DNA of 64,000 bases from Mesorhizobium sp. B2-8-5 (GTDB taxonomy: Bacteria; Pseudomonadota; Alphaproteobacteria; Rhizobiales; Rhizobiaceae), in contig NZ_CP083951.1 of NCBI RefSeq assembly GCF_006440675.2, forward strand, positions 310,001 through 374,000, given 5' to 3'. Positions 8,648 through 18,327 of this stretch are shown here, piece by piece. The first letter of the stretch is position 1, and the number at the start of each line of letters is the position of its first letter. The notes under the pieces are model-generated. The model worked only from the letters and a program-made list of their open reading frames with translations, did not search any database and was not told the DNA's origin. A program made the translations under genes and the position numbers.

Positions 8648-9793
8648 CTAGCCGGCGGCGGCCGGCGCGAAACTTTCCCTGAACAGGCGATTGATGTCGG
8701 CGACGACTTGGCCGGCGTCCTGCCTGCCGGCAAGGCCTTCATTGATGCGGTCCGAAGCCTGCTGTTGGAACGCCATGTAGCCGTCGTGGCGCGGGCGGAC
8801 CCAGGCGCCTTCGAGCGTCGCCCTCGTGTCGCGATAGAAGTGGCCGGTCGCGGCGTTGACGGCATCGTCCTCCCAGGCCGCGGCATGGCCGGGCTGGCCG
8901 CCGGCGGCTGTGTAAGGCCCGCGCTGCACGTCGCCGCTGGCGATCCAGTAGGCGAAGTCGATCGCCGCCTCGCGCGCGGCGGAAAAGGCCGAGACGGCAA
9001 TACCGGTTCCGCCAAGCGCCGAGCCGATCGGGCCGTTGCCGCCGGCGACCGGCATATTGGCGAAGGCAAGACGGCGCGGTCGGAAACCCGCCACCGCATA
9101 GGGAACATAACCGTAGATCAGTGGCGCGCAGGCGATGCGGGAATTGGCTTCCGCCATCCCTTCAAACACCGCGATCGGGTCCATGGTCAGGCATGCGGGA
9201 TCGACGAGCGCCGCGATCTCGCGCAGCATCTCGAAGGCGGTTTCGCCGGTCTCGCCATCGATAAGGTCGACCGAACCGTCGACGATGCACGGCCGGCCAA
9301 GATCGGCGGCCAATGTGTAGAAGCACATCAGCGAATGCGGCGGCCGGAGCGGCAAGAGAACGCGGCCCTGCTCGGCAAGCGCCAGCACTTCGGTCCAGAT
9401 CGCCGGCGCGGCTTCGATCAGATCCGGCCGCCAGGCCTGAACCTGGGTCGCGGCATCGATCGGAAACGCCCATTGCCGGCCCTGCCAGGTGTAACTCGGA
9501 TAGGATTGGCCGACGCTTCCGGCGGCGAGTGCCTTGCGTTCCGCCTCGCGTCCCGGCACATCGAGCGGCGCCAGACACTTTTCGGCGGTGATCTGGCCGA
9601 CATGCGGATGGTCGATAACGATCAGATCATAGGCGCGGGCGAGTTCTTCCACCGGGAAGGATTCGAAATCCTGCAGCGAGCGCTTTTCCCATTCGATCGA
9701 AACGCCGGTCTTTTCCTTCCATAGCGCCGAGCACGCCACCATCGGATCGTAACCGCGCGGATGGCTCCAGGTCATGCCTTTCAGCCGGATCAC
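8648..9793 (-). CDS. Solute-binding-protein-like protein without signal peptide
   Basis: A 381-residue protein resembling family 1 extracellular solute-binding proteins ('GYDPMVACSALWKEKTGVSI', 'SFPVEELARAYDLIVIDHPH', 'NMPVAGGNGPIGSALGGTGI'). It starts directly at what would be the mature N-terminus. The start is GTG 9793, which overlaps the CoA-transferase stop (GTGA); a later ATG (9775) gives the same result. No export signal is visible, so it is either cytoplasmic or exported by another route. The gene lies 26 bases before an exported binding protein of another fold. Possible roles are ligand sensing or carrying a CoA-transferase substrate; both are speculation. Confidence 0.75.
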   Translation of the reverse strand: MIRLKGMTWSHPRGYDPMVACSALWKEKTGVSIEWEKRSLQDFESFPVEELARAYDLIVIDHPHVGQITAEKCLAPLDVPGREAERKALAAGSVGQSYPSYTWQGRQWAFPIDAATQVQAWRPDLIEAAPAIWTEVLALAEQGRVLLPLRPPHSLMCFYTLAADLGRPCIVDGSVDLIDGETGETAFEMLREIAALVDPACLTMDPIAVFEGMAEANSRIACAPLIYGYVPYAVAGFRPRRLAFANMPVAGGNGPIGSALGGTGIAVSAFSAAREAAIDFAYWIASGDVQRGPYTAAGGQPGHAAAWEDDAVNAATGHFYRDTRATLEGAWVRPRHDGYMAFQQQASDRINEGLAGRQDAGQVVADINRLFRESFAPAAAG

Positions 9794-10950
9794 AGGCCGA
9801 ACTCCGCGCGAATCCTGTCGCTGTGCTCGCCGATGCGCGGGGCGGCGCGATCCACCCTGGCGCGCGCGCCATCGACGCGCAGCGGCGTGCGGGTGGTTAG
9901 GATCGAGACATTGTCCTCGCGCGTCACGGTCTGCAGCATGTCGAGCGTCTTGAAGCCGTCGCTTTCCATCAGTTCCGGCCAGGTCAGCACATTGGCGCAC
10001 CAGACATCGGCGGGCTCGAGGATGGCCAGCCATTCGTCGATGGTCTTTTGCCCGATGCGCCTGGCGACGATCGCCTTGATCTCGTCGCGGGCGGTGAACC
10101 AGGTCGCCGGCTTGTCGCGGAACGGGTCGAGTTCGGGCAGTTCGAGCAGGTCGGCAATCTTCGGGATCGGCGTCATGGCAATCGCCAGATAGCCGTCCTT
10201 GGCAGGATAGACGCCGTAGGGCGCCGACAGATAGGCATGCGCGCTGCGGAAGGACGAGCGCTTCGGCAGACGGCGGCCGTCGTTGAGATGCGTGGTCAGC
10301 ACCTCGAACTGGAAATCGATCAGCGCCTCGAGGAGGCTGGTCTCGACATGGCCACCCTCACCGGTGATGCCGCGCCGCACCAGCTTGGCGAGGATGCCTT
10401 GCGCGCAGGCAGCGCCCGCCAGCATGTCGGCGATCGCCAGGCCGAACGGCACCGGTCCCTGCTCCTCGTCGCCGTTCAGCCACATCACGCCGGAACGGGC
10501 CTGGGCGAGCAGATCCTGCCCCGGGCGCTTGACCCAGGGACCGTCCTCGCCATAGCCGCTGATCGAGGCGTAGACGAGCCGGGGGTTGATCGTTCTCACA
10601 TGCTCATAGTCGAGGCCGAGCCGCTCGATGACACCCGGCCGGAAATTCTGGATGAGCACGTCGGCCCTGGCGATCAGCGCGCGCAACATCGCAAGATCGG
10701 CCTCGTTCTTGAGGTCGACGGCCAGGCTCTCCTTGCCGCGGTTGATGGCGTGGAAAATGGTGGAATCGCCACCGATCTCGGTGTCGCTGAGATAGAGCCG
10801 GCGCGACAGGTCACCGCCATCGGGCCGCTCGATCTTGATGACGCGCGCGCCGAGGTCGAGCAGGCGCAGCGAGCAATAGGGTCCCGACAGGAACTGGCTC
10901 ATGTCGACGACGACGAGGCCGGTCAGCGGAAGTTCGTTTTCAGCGGCCAC
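9790..10950 (-). CDS. CaiB/BaiF (class III) CoA-transferase
   Basis: A 386-residue class III CoA-transferase, which moves CoA from an acyl-CoA to a free carboxylic acid in the cytoplasm. Typical features are 'GLVVVDMSQFLSGPYCS' at the N-terminus, 'RVIKIERPDGGDLSRR', 'LKNEADLAMLRALIARADV', 'NFRPGVIERLGLDYE' and 'VYASISGYGEDGPW'. ATG 10950 follows the MaoC gene by 3 bases, and its stop overlaps the next gene's GTG. With the MaoC gene upstream it suggests a pathway that activates an imported acid to its CoA ester and then hydrates or dehydrates it. The acid is not identifiable. Confidence 0.9.
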   Translation of the reverse strand: MAAENELPLTGLVVVDMSQFLSGPYCSLRLLDLGARVIKIERPDGGDLSRRLYLSDTEIGGDSTIFHAINRGKESLAVDLKNEADLAMLRALIARADVLIQNFRPGVIERLGLDYEHVRTINPRLVYASISGYGEDGPWVKRPGQDLLAQARSGVMWLNGDEEQGPVPFGLAIADMLAGAACAQGILAKLVRRGITGEGGHVETSLLEALIDFQFEVLTTHLNDGRRLPKRSSFRSAHAYLSAPYGVYPAKDGYLAIAMTPIPKIADLLELPELDPFRDKPATWFTARDEIKAIVARRIGQKTIDEWLAILEPADVWCANVLTWPELMESDGFKTLDMLQTVTREDNVSILTTRTPLRVDGARARVDRAAPRIGEHSDRIRAEFGL

Positions 10951-10953
10951 GGT

Positions 10954-11505
10954 TCACTTCTCTGTCTTGCCGACGAAATCGGTCGGGTTCTTGTATTTCA
11001 CCGTCTGCAGATGCTCGCAGTAGAGCACCAGCTCTCCTTCACCCTTGAAGACTTCATAGCTGGCGCGGATCAGGCCCATGTCCTGGTAGCGTGGCTTTTT
11101 GTCGAGGTTGGTTCGGATCGAATAGATGGTGTCGCCGATGAAGACCGGCTTGATGAATCTGAGCTTGTCATAGCCATAGGAAAAGGCGTTGATGCAATTG
11201 GTGGCGACGAGGCCGAGCCCGGCCGAAAAGACGAAGGCGCCCGCCACCAGCCGCCGGCCGAAAATGCCTTCCTTCTCGGCGAACATCTGGTCCTGCACGT
11301 AAGGATGGATGTCCAGCACCAGCGCATTGAACATATGGCTTTCGCCCTCGGCGATGGTGCGGCGGAGCGAACGGATTTTGTGGCCGGCCTGCCAGTCCTC
11401 GTAGAACCAGTTTTCCGAATTCCAGACAGGGATTTCGGCATGCGCCTCAGGCATGTCGGCAGGATGAGTCGAGGCGACGCCGACGGTCGGCGCGAATGCG
11501 CTCAT
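10954..11505 (-). CDS. MaoC-like hotdog-fold acyl-CoA hydratase/dehydratase
   Basis: A 183-residue single-hotdog protein. '[20 protein letters not shown]' and '[20 protein letters not shown]' are the conserved hydratase blocks. The dyad region reads '[10 protein letters not shown]', so His precedes Pro, unlike the usual N-P-x-H order; catalysis may be altered or use a shifted His. ATG 11505 follows GGAGAGGATC. First gene of the eight-gene operon, so the promoter is in 11506-11709. Mesaconyl-CoA-type hydratase is a plausible activity, but the family has many substrates. Confidence 0.85.
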   Translation of the reverse strand: MSAFAPTVGVASTHPADMPEAHAEIPVWNSENWFYEDWQAGHKIRSLRRTIAEGESHMFNALVLDIHPYVQDQMFAEKEGIFGRRLVAGAFVFSAGLGLVATNCINAFSYGYDKLRFIKPVFIGDTIYSIRTNLDKKPRYQDMGLIRASYEVFKGEGELVLYCEHLQTVKYKNPTDFVGKTEK

Positions 11506-11604
11506 GATCCTCTCCGGAAGCTTCCGGCGCGGTCTGCAAGGCGGTTCCGGGCACGATTCCGGATGGCGAGACGCATGTCGCTTTTCCTCCCGTCAATTTT
11601 CTTT

Positions 11605-11623
11605 TGTGAATAATATTTTCACA
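11605..11623. promoter_or_regulatory. 19-bp palindromic operator candidate
   Basis: TGTGAATAATATTTTCACA is an inverted repeat with 6-base arms (TGTGAA/TTCACA) and a 7-base AT-only spacer, in the divergent promoter region (11506-11709) of the transporter/CoA operon and the lactonase gene. Its symmetry suits a dimeric regulator. Which protein binds is unknown; the IclR at 1222 is one candidate in reach. Confidence 0.5.
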
Positions 11624-11709
11624 TATGGGATTGCCTTGCAAGCGACGATCGGCGAAATTTTTGGAAAGCCGGCACGAGCGCAGCAGCGTCGGCGATGGGA
11701 GGAAGATCG

Positions 11710-12816
11710 ATGCAAAGCGCGTGTCTTGTCTTTGTCGGCAGCCTCAACCGCGAGGCTCCCTATTTCCAGGGCGCGCGCGGCGTCGGCCTCGGCGTCTACG
11801 CCTTCGACGAGGCTACGCTTGCCGTGCAAAAGCTTGCCGAGACCGACGAGGTCGACAACCCGACCTTCCTGTCGGTGACGCCGGACGGGACGCGCATCTT
11901 TGCCAACTCGGAAGTCTTCGCCTGGCGCGAGGGAACGGTCACGGCCTATCGCTTCGAGCGCGCGACCAATTCACTCGCCTATATCAACAAGCAGCCGTCG
12001 CTTGGCAGCATCACCGCGCACAACACGATCACCCGCGACGGCAGCAAGCTTCTGGTCGCGAATTACGGCATGGGAAGCGGCGGCCCCGACAAGGCGGTCG
12101 CTGTGTTCGGCTTCGCGGCCGACGGCGGCCTGACCGCGCCGCTGGCGAGCGTGGCGCATTCCGGCATCGGCCCCAACGCCGACCGGCAGGAGCGATCGCA
12201 CGCCCACAGCGTCACCGAAACCGTTGAGGGCGGCGTTGCCATCGTCGCCGATCTCGGCATCGACCAGCTGGTCTCCTACCGGATAGAGCCCGACGGCACG
12301 CTGATGAAGCTCGCTTCCTCGGCGCTGGCGCCCGGCGCCGGGCCGCGTCACGTCGCGCTGCATCCGAACGGCCGCTTCGTCTTCGTCATGAACGAGCTGG
12401 ACTCGACGGTGGTGTCGCTGGCGCTTGAGCCGTCTTCAGGCAGGCTTGAACTCATCGACACCAAGCCGGCGGTTCCAGAGCAGGCTCGCGCGCATAATCA
12501 CTGCGCCGACATCCAGATCTCGCCCGACGGCCGCTTTCTCTACGGCTCCAACAGAGGCCATGACAGCGTCGCCATCTTCGCCGTCGACCAGCTGTCTGGG
12601 AAATTGGAGCTGGTCGACTTCGCGCCTTGCGGCGGCGCGACACCGCGCAACCTCGCGCTGACGCCATCGGGCAGGCATCTGTTTTCGGCCAACCAGAACG
12701 CCGACCGCATCTCGATCTTCGCCCGCGACGAGACGAGCGGCCGGCTGACCGACACCGGCCACGCCATCGAAATCGGAACGCCGATGTGCGTGCGGATCAC
12801 GCGGGACCCGCTTTGA
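11710..12816 (+). CDS. Seven-bladed beta-propeller lactonase (COG2706, 6-phosphogluconolactonase-like)
   Basis: A 368-residue cytoplasmic lactonase of the Pgl/muconate-lactonising-like propeller family. Repeating blades end in motifs such as 'TFLSVTPDGTRIFANS', 'GPRHVALHPNGRFVFVMNEL', 'ADIQISPDGRFLYGSNRGHD' and 'PRNLALTPSGRHLFSANQNA'. ATG 11710 is preferred over 11695 because GGGAGGA lies 6 bases upstream. Divergent from the MaoC-led operon, so likely co-regulated. A lactonase fits a route in which an imported sugar is oxidised to a lactone; no sugar dehydrogenase gene is adjacent. Confidence 0.87.
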   Translation: MQSACLVFVGSLNREAPYFQGARGVGLGVYAFDEATLAVQKLAETDEVDNPTFLSVTPDGTRIFANSEVFAWREGTVTAYRFERATNSLAYINKQPSLGSITAHNTITRDGSKLLVANYGMGSGGPDKAVAVFGFAADGGLTAPLASVAHSGIGPNADRQERSHAHSVTETVEGGVAIVADLGIDQLVSYRIEPDGTLMKLASSALAPGAGPRHVALHPNGRFVFVMNELDSTVVSLALEPSSGRLELIDTKPAVPEQARAHNHCADIQISPDGRFLYGSNRGHDSVAIFAVDQLSGKLELVDFAPCGGATPRNLALTPSGRHLFSANQNADRISIFARDETSGRLTDTGHAIEIGTPMCVRITRDPL

Positions 12817-12821
12817 TCCTA

Positions 12822-12924
12822 ATGCATGTCGCCCAGAAGTGCGCAGCGGTTCTGGGACAACGACATGCATCAAAACAAAGACCTAAAAGCGCGTCGTCTA
12901 AATCCGTTCAGCGCGACGCGCTTT
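12822..12924. repeat. Two-hairpin palindromic element between convergent genes
   Basis: The first hairpin has arms ATGCATGTCG (12822-12831) and CGACATGCAT (12861-12870) enclosing a second stem, CCCAGAA/TTCTGGG. The second hairpin pairs AAAGCGCGTCG (12886-12896) with CGACGCGCTTT (12914-12924). It resembles a widespread rhizobial intergenic palindrome and sits between the ends of two convergent genes, so it can act as a bidirectional transcript end. Confidence 0.75.
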
Positions 12925-12939
12925 AGTGACTGACTTTGC

Positions 12940-13422
12940 TCACTGGCCGACCCGGGCGAACGAGCCGGTATAGGTCTGGCCGGCAAGCGCGTAGGTAACG
13001 TTGAGTGTTCCTGGCGACGGCATCGTGGCCGTGATGTCGGCGCCGTTCGGCAGCCGCCCGAGCTTCAACGTGTTGCCGGAAATCCTGCCGGAGCCGTCGG
13101 CGACGCCCGGCTTGTTGTCGGCCAAGTCGCCCCATGCGTAGCTGGCCGTCACCTGCCCGCCCGAGGACACGGTCAGCACCGCCAGCTTGCCGTCATACAT
13201 GCCGTTGAGCTGCCCGGCCCATATCCCGGAAAATGCGGCGTATCTGGCCGGAACGCCCTTGCCGGGGGGAACGACCGCGACTGTCTGATCCAGCACGGCC
13301 GAATTCAGCGAGGCCGGAGCGGGAACAGCGGCCGGAGCGGGTTGCGGGTCGGCAACAGGCTGTGTGTCTGGAGTCGATTGGCAAGCAGCAAGCGCGAATA
13401 GCGCGACGCCAAGCGTGAGCAA
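12940..13422 (-). CDS. Putative small lipoprotein, start uncertain next to tRNA
   Basis: About 160 residues with a lipoprotein-like N-terminus ending in lipobox 'LAAC', then a Pro/Ala-rich linker and a C-terminal domain with beta pattern ('SGIWAGQLNGMYDGKLAVLT', 'TASYAWGDLA', 'TYTGSFARVGQ') resembling surface-exposed sugar- or wall-binding folds. The only in-frame ATG (13476) lies inside the tRNA gene, and those residues are translated tRNA sequence. I therefore propose TTG 13422 just past the tRNA 3' end, although that leaves the signal peptide without basic residues. Function unknown. Confidence 0.55.
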   Translation of the reverse strand: MLTLGVALFALAACQSTPDTQPVADPQPAPAAVPAPASLNSAVLDQTVAVVPPGKGVPARYAAFSGIWAGQLNGMYDGKLAVLTVSSGGQVTASYAWGDLADNKPGVADGSGRISGNTLKLGRLPNGADITATMPSPGTLNVTYALAGQTYTGSFARVGQ

Positions 13423-13431
13423 CAGACTGTT

Positions 13432-13507
<76 letters not shown>

Positions 13508-13583
13508 ACTCCCGGCAGTCAGCCGGCGCCGTTTCCGGCGAAGAGATCCGGCGCGGTCGGGAACCGCGCCGTCGTTTAGTGCT

Positions 13584-13602
13584 GGCGGCTTCTAGCGCCG
13601 CC
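13584..13602 (-). terminator. Hairpin downstream of the FYDLN gene
   Basis: GGCGGC (13584-13589) pairs with GCCGCC (13597-13602) around a 7-base loop, between the FYDLN stop and the tRNA. There is no T-run, so an intrinsic terminator is uncertain; it may instead separate the tRNA from upstream transcription. Confidence 0.35.
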
Positions 13603-13668
13603 TTCGGTCAAGATCAAGCCTTGAAAAGCCGCTTTTTCGTCACAGGCCAAAATGGCCGGCAAACGAAA

Positions 13669-14064
13669 TCAGACTTCGTCATCGTCGTCGCCGACGCCGA
13701 TCATATCGGCGACGTCATCGTCCTCTTCCTCTTCGTCGGCAAGGAAGGTGTCGTCCTCATCGTCGCCGAGATCGACATCTTCTTCATCATCGCCAAGATC
13801 GGGAAGATCGTCGCCGCCGCCCTTGGCCTCGTCATCGGCCTCCTCGAGCGAGACGACTTCGGCGCCTTCCTCTTCGTCGGCGTCCACTTCCTTCTCGGCG
13901 ACTTCCTCATCTTCCTCGACGGCGGAAATCTTGCCTTCGTCGAAATAGGAGCGTGGATAGCTCTTGCCGGTATAAGGCGAGACGATCGGGTCCTTGTTGA
14001 GATCGTAGAATTTCCGACCCGTTTCGGGGTCGACACGCTTGGTGCCAAGTTCAGCTTTTGCCAC
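13669..14064 (-). CDS. FYDLN-type acidic protein (TIGR02300 family)
   Basis: A 131-residue protein of the alphaproteobacterial FYDLN acid family. The N-terminal 40 residues are conserved ('LGTKRVDPETGRKFYDLNKD', then 'SPYTGKSYP'). The rest is an extreme Asp/Glu tail (residues about 44-131), probably disordered. The start is GTG 14064, with GAGG 7 bases upstream; the frame stays open further left but that part lacks family resemblance. Divergent from aroA, an arrangement I recall as common in rhizobia. Function unknown. Confidence 0.88.
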   Translation of the reverse strand: MAKAELGTKRVDPETGRKFYDLNKDPIVSPYTGKSYPRSYFDEGKISAVEEDEEVAEKEVDADEEEGAEVVSLEEADDEAKGGGDDLPDLGDDEEDVDLGDDEDDTFLADEEEEDDDVADMIGVGDDDDEV

Positions 14065-14218
14065 AGTAGGCCTCGTCAATAAAAGAGTGGTCCCCATAAC
14101 CGCAGTTTTGAGCGCTGTCAAAGCCAAAAGCCGGCATTGTAAAATGCTCGTATTCGAAGGCCTCGCACAAGGGGATGACCATTGCAACGCACCGTGATAC
14201 GAGACCGCCGCACCATGA

Positions 14219-15619
<1,401 letters not shown>

Positions 15620-15705
15620 TTGTCGATGGGTTGGGGCCAAACAGAAATGCTGGCGGGACAGCGCTCGCCTTGTTCCTTGCGCCCTCTATTCATGGCGAAC
15701 AGCCA

Positions 15706-16356
15706 ATGACCCACACCTTCACCATAGCCATCGACGGCCCCGCGGGCGCCGGCAAGGGCACGCTCGCCCGCCGCCTCGCCGACCACTACCGGCTGAACCT
15801 GCTCGACACCGGCCTCACCTACCGCGCGGTGGCCCACAAGCTGCTGGAGCTCGGCCTGCCGCTCGACAATGTCTCGGCGGCCGAAACCGCAGCCCGGCAG
15901 GTCAACCTGTCGAACCTCGACCGCACCGTGCTCTCCGCGCATGCGGTGGGCGAAGCCGCCTCCAAGGTCGCTGTCATTCCCACGGTGCGGCGCATCCTGG
16001 TCGAGAAGCAGCGGGCCTTCGCCAAGGCGCCGCCGGGCGCGGTGCTCGACGGCCGCGACATCGGCACCGTCGTGTGCCCGGACGCCGATATCAAGCTCTA
16101 CGTCACGGCAAGTGCGGCGGTGCGCGCCAGTCGCCGGCTGGCCGAGATCGAAAGCATGGGCGGCAGCGCCGATTTCGCCACCATCCTTGCCGATATCGAG
16201 CGCCGCGACGAGCGCGACATGGGCCGCGCCGACTCGCCGCTGAAGCCGGCGGGAGACGCGCACTTGCTTGATACCAGCGAAATGGCTATAGAAGCCGCGT
16301 TTCTGGCGGCGATGGCGATCGTTGACGACGTCCTTGCCAAGAGAAACAAGGCCTGA
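15706..16356 (+). CDS. cmk: Cytidylate kinase
   Basis: Phosphorylates CMP/dCMP with ATP, feeding nucleic acid synthesis. 216 residues, normal length. The P-loop is 'GPAGAGKGT' (residues 11-19), '[11 protein letters not shown]' is the acceptor region, '[14 protein letters not shown]' follows, and '[17 protein letters not shown]' is the lid. ATG 15706 is chosen because the P-loop then begins at residue 11 as usual; an upstream GTG (15616) overlapping aroA would add 30 unrelated residues. It follows aroA by 86 bases and precedes rpsA, a conserved alphaproteobacterial order. Confidence 0.96.
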   Translation: MTHTFTIAIDGPAGAGKGTLARRLADHYRLNLLDTGLTYRAVAHKLLELGLPLDNVSAAETAARQVNLSNLDRTVLSAHAVGEAASKVAVIPTVRRILVEKQRAFAKAPPGAVLDGRDIGTVVCPDADIKLYVTASAAVRASRRLAEIESMGGSADFATILADIERRDERDMGRADSPLKPAGDAHLLDTSEMAIEAAFLAAMAIVDDVLAKRNKA

Positions 16357-16374
16357 TCAGGTTTTTCGATTGCC

Positions 16375-16546
16375 GTTGGCGGCGAAAATACCCATATCGG
16401 GCACGAACCAGCCTGCCAGCATTCTTCATGCGCCGGACTTGCCGCCTGAACAGCGGCCAAGGGCTCTTCAGCCCGGAACGCCGGCAGGCTCACGCAACGC
16501 TAACCCACGGCGCCCGCTCCGCGACAGAAGCGGAGCATTCCAGGAG
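16375..16546 (+). promoter_or_regulatory. Structured 5' leader of rpsA
   Basis: A long-range helix pairs AGCCTGCC (16410-16417) with GGCAGGCT (16483-16490). Inside it are two hairpins, GCCGC/GCGGC (16441-16457) and GGGCT-CTTC-AGCCC (16461-16474). Another, GCTCCGC/GCGGAGC (16516-16536), ends just before the ribosome binding site AGGAG (16542-16546). A TTTTCG/CGAAAA stem near 16372-16388 may end cmk transcripts. This looks like a multi-branch RNA able to control S1 translation, since S1 represses its own mRNA in enterobacteria. Binding is inference. Confidence 0.5.
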
Positions 16547-16551
16547 AAACA

Positions 16552-18249
16552 ATGTCAGCTGCTAATCCGTCTCGCGACGATTTCGCGAGCATGCTCGAAG
16601 AATCATTCTCCGCCGGCCATTCCGGCGAGGGTCAGGTTGTCCGGGGCACGATCACCGCGATCGAAAAGGACATGGCCATCATCGATGTCGGCCTCAAGGT
16701 CGAAGGCCGCGTGCCGCTGAAGGAATTCGGCGCCAAGGGCAAGGAATCCTCCCTCAAGGTCGGCGACACCGTCGAAGTCTATGTCGAGCGCATCGAGAAC
16801 GCGCTTGGCGAGGCCATGCTGTCGCGCGAGAAGGCTCGCCGCGAGGAGAGCTGGGTGCGTCTCGAAGAGAAGTTCACCAAGGGTGAGCGCGTCGAAGGCG
16901 TCATCTTCAACCAGGTCAAGGGCGGCTTCACCGTCGACCTCGACGGCGCCGTGGCGTTCCTGCCGCGCAGCCAGGTCGATATCCGCCCGATCCGCGACGT
17001 CACCCCGCTGATGCACAACCCGCAGCCCTTCGAGATCCTCAAGATGGATCGCCGCCGCGGCAACATCGTGGTGTCGCGCCGCACCGTGCTCGAGGAAAGC
17101 CGCGCCGAACAGCGTTCGGAAATCGTGCAGAACCTCGAGGAAGGCCAGGTGGTCGAAGGCGTGGTCAAGAACATCACCGACTACGGTGCGTTCGTCGACC
17201 TCGGCGGCATCGACGGCCTGCTGCATGTCACCGACATGGCATGGCGCCGCGTCAACCATCCGACCGAGATCCTCAACATCGGCCAGACGGTCAAGGTGCA
17301 GATCATCCGCATCAACCAGGAAACCCACCGCATCTCGCTCGGCATGAAGCAGCTCGAGTCGGATCCGTGGTCGGATATCGGCACCAAGTTCCCGATCGGC
17401 AAGAAGATCAAGGGCACCGTCACCAACATCACCGACTACGGCGCGTTCGTCGAGCTGGAGCCGGGCATCGAGGGCCTCATCCACGTTTCGGAAATGTCGT
17501 GGACGAAAAAGAACGTGCACCCCGGCAAGATCCTGTCGACGACGCAGGAAGTCGACGTGGTGGTGCTCGAGGTCGATCCGGCCAAGCGCCGCATCTCGCT
17601 CGGCCTCAAGCAGACGCTGGAAAACCCGTGGCAGGCTTTCGCCTCGAGCCATCCGGTCGGCAGCCAGGTCGAGGGCGAGGTCAAGAACAAGACCGAGTTC
17701 GGCCTGTTCATCGGCCTGGAAGGCGACGTGGACGGCATGGTGCACCTTTCCGACCTCGACTGGACCCGTCCGGGCGAGCAGGTCATCGAAGAGTACAATC
17801 GCGGCGACGTGGTCAAGGCGCAGGTGCTCGACGTCGACATCGAGAAGGAGCGCATCTCGCTCGGCATCAAGCAGCTGGCCCGTGACACTGTCGGCGAAGC
17901 GGCCAACAGCGGCGAACTGCGCAAGAACGCCGTCGTCACCTGCGAGGTCATCGGCGTGAAGGATGGCGGTCTGGACGTGCGGCTGGTCGACAGCGGCATC
18001 GAGACCTTCATCAAGCGTTCGGACCTTTCGCGCGACCGCGACGAGCAGCGCCCCGAGCGCTTCACCGTCGGCCAGAAGGTCGATGCCCGCGTCATCGCCT
18101 TCGACAAGAAGACCCGCAAGCTGCAGGTCTCGATCAAGGCGCTGGAAATCGCCGAGGAAAAGGAAGCGGTCGCCCAATACGGCTCGACCGACTCCGGCGC
18201 CTCGCTGGGCGATATCCTGGGCGCGGCGCTGAAGAAGCAGGGCAACTAA
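16552..18249 (+). CDS. rpsA: 30S ribosomal protein S1
   Basis: Ribosomal protein S1, which brings structured mRNA to the 30S subunit. 565 residues, full length, with six S1 (OB-fold) repeats. Repeats 3 and 4 are most alike ('NITDYGAFVDLGGIDGLLHV' and 'NITDYGAFVELEPGIEGLIH'). The N-terminal pair binds the ribosome and the rest bind RNA. GGAG precedes ATG 16552, and a strong terminator follows at 18281. Likely self-regulated through the structured leader. Essential housekeeping gene. Confidence 0.98.
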   Translation: MSAANPSRDDFASMLEESFSAGHSGEGQVVRGTITAIEKDMAIIDVGLKVEGRVPLKEFGAKGKESSLKVGDTVEVYVERIENALGEAMLSREKARREESWVRLEEKFTKGERVEGVIFNQVKGGFTVDLDGAVAFLPRSQVDIRPIRDVTPLMHNPQPFEILKMDRRRGNIVVSRRTVLEESRAEQRSEIVQNLEEGQVVEGVVKNITDYGAFVDLGGIDGLLHVTDMAWRRVNHPTEILNIGQTVKVQIIRINQETHRISLGMKQLESDPWSDIGTKFPIGKKIKGTVTNITDYGAFVELEPGIEGLIHVSEMSWTKKNVHPGKILSTTQEVDVVVLEVDPAKRRISLGLKQTLENPWQAFASSHPVGSQVEGEVKNKTEFGLFIGLEGDVDGMVHLSDLDWTRPGEQVIEEYNRGDVVKAQVLDVDIEKERISLGIKQLARDTVGEAANSGELRKNAVVTCEVIGVKDGGLDVRLVDSGIETFIKRSDLSRDRDEQRPERFTVGQKVDARVIAFDKKTRKLQVSIKALEIAEEKEAVAQYGSTDSGASLGDILGAALKKQGN

Positions 18250-18276
18250 GCCAGGCTCTTCAACTGACGAACAGCA

Positions 18277-18312
18277 AAAACCCGCCGGAGCGATCCGGCG
18301 GGTTTTTCTTTT
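18277..18312 (+). terminator. Rho-independent terminator of rpsA
   Basis: CCCGCCGGA (18281-18289) pairs with TCCGGCGGG (18294-18302) around GCGA, followed by TTTTTCTTTT and flanked upstream by AAAA. A textbook intrinsic terminator; the A-run on the left makes it usable for the convergent SDR gene as well. Confidence 0.95.
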
Positions 18313-18327
18313 GTCGGGATATCGAGT

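Noticed and set aside
16603..18177. Long open frame antisense to rpsA
   Set aside because: High GC leaves antisense frames open. Its residues are a shadow of the S1 repeats, with no ribosome binding site or family resemblance.
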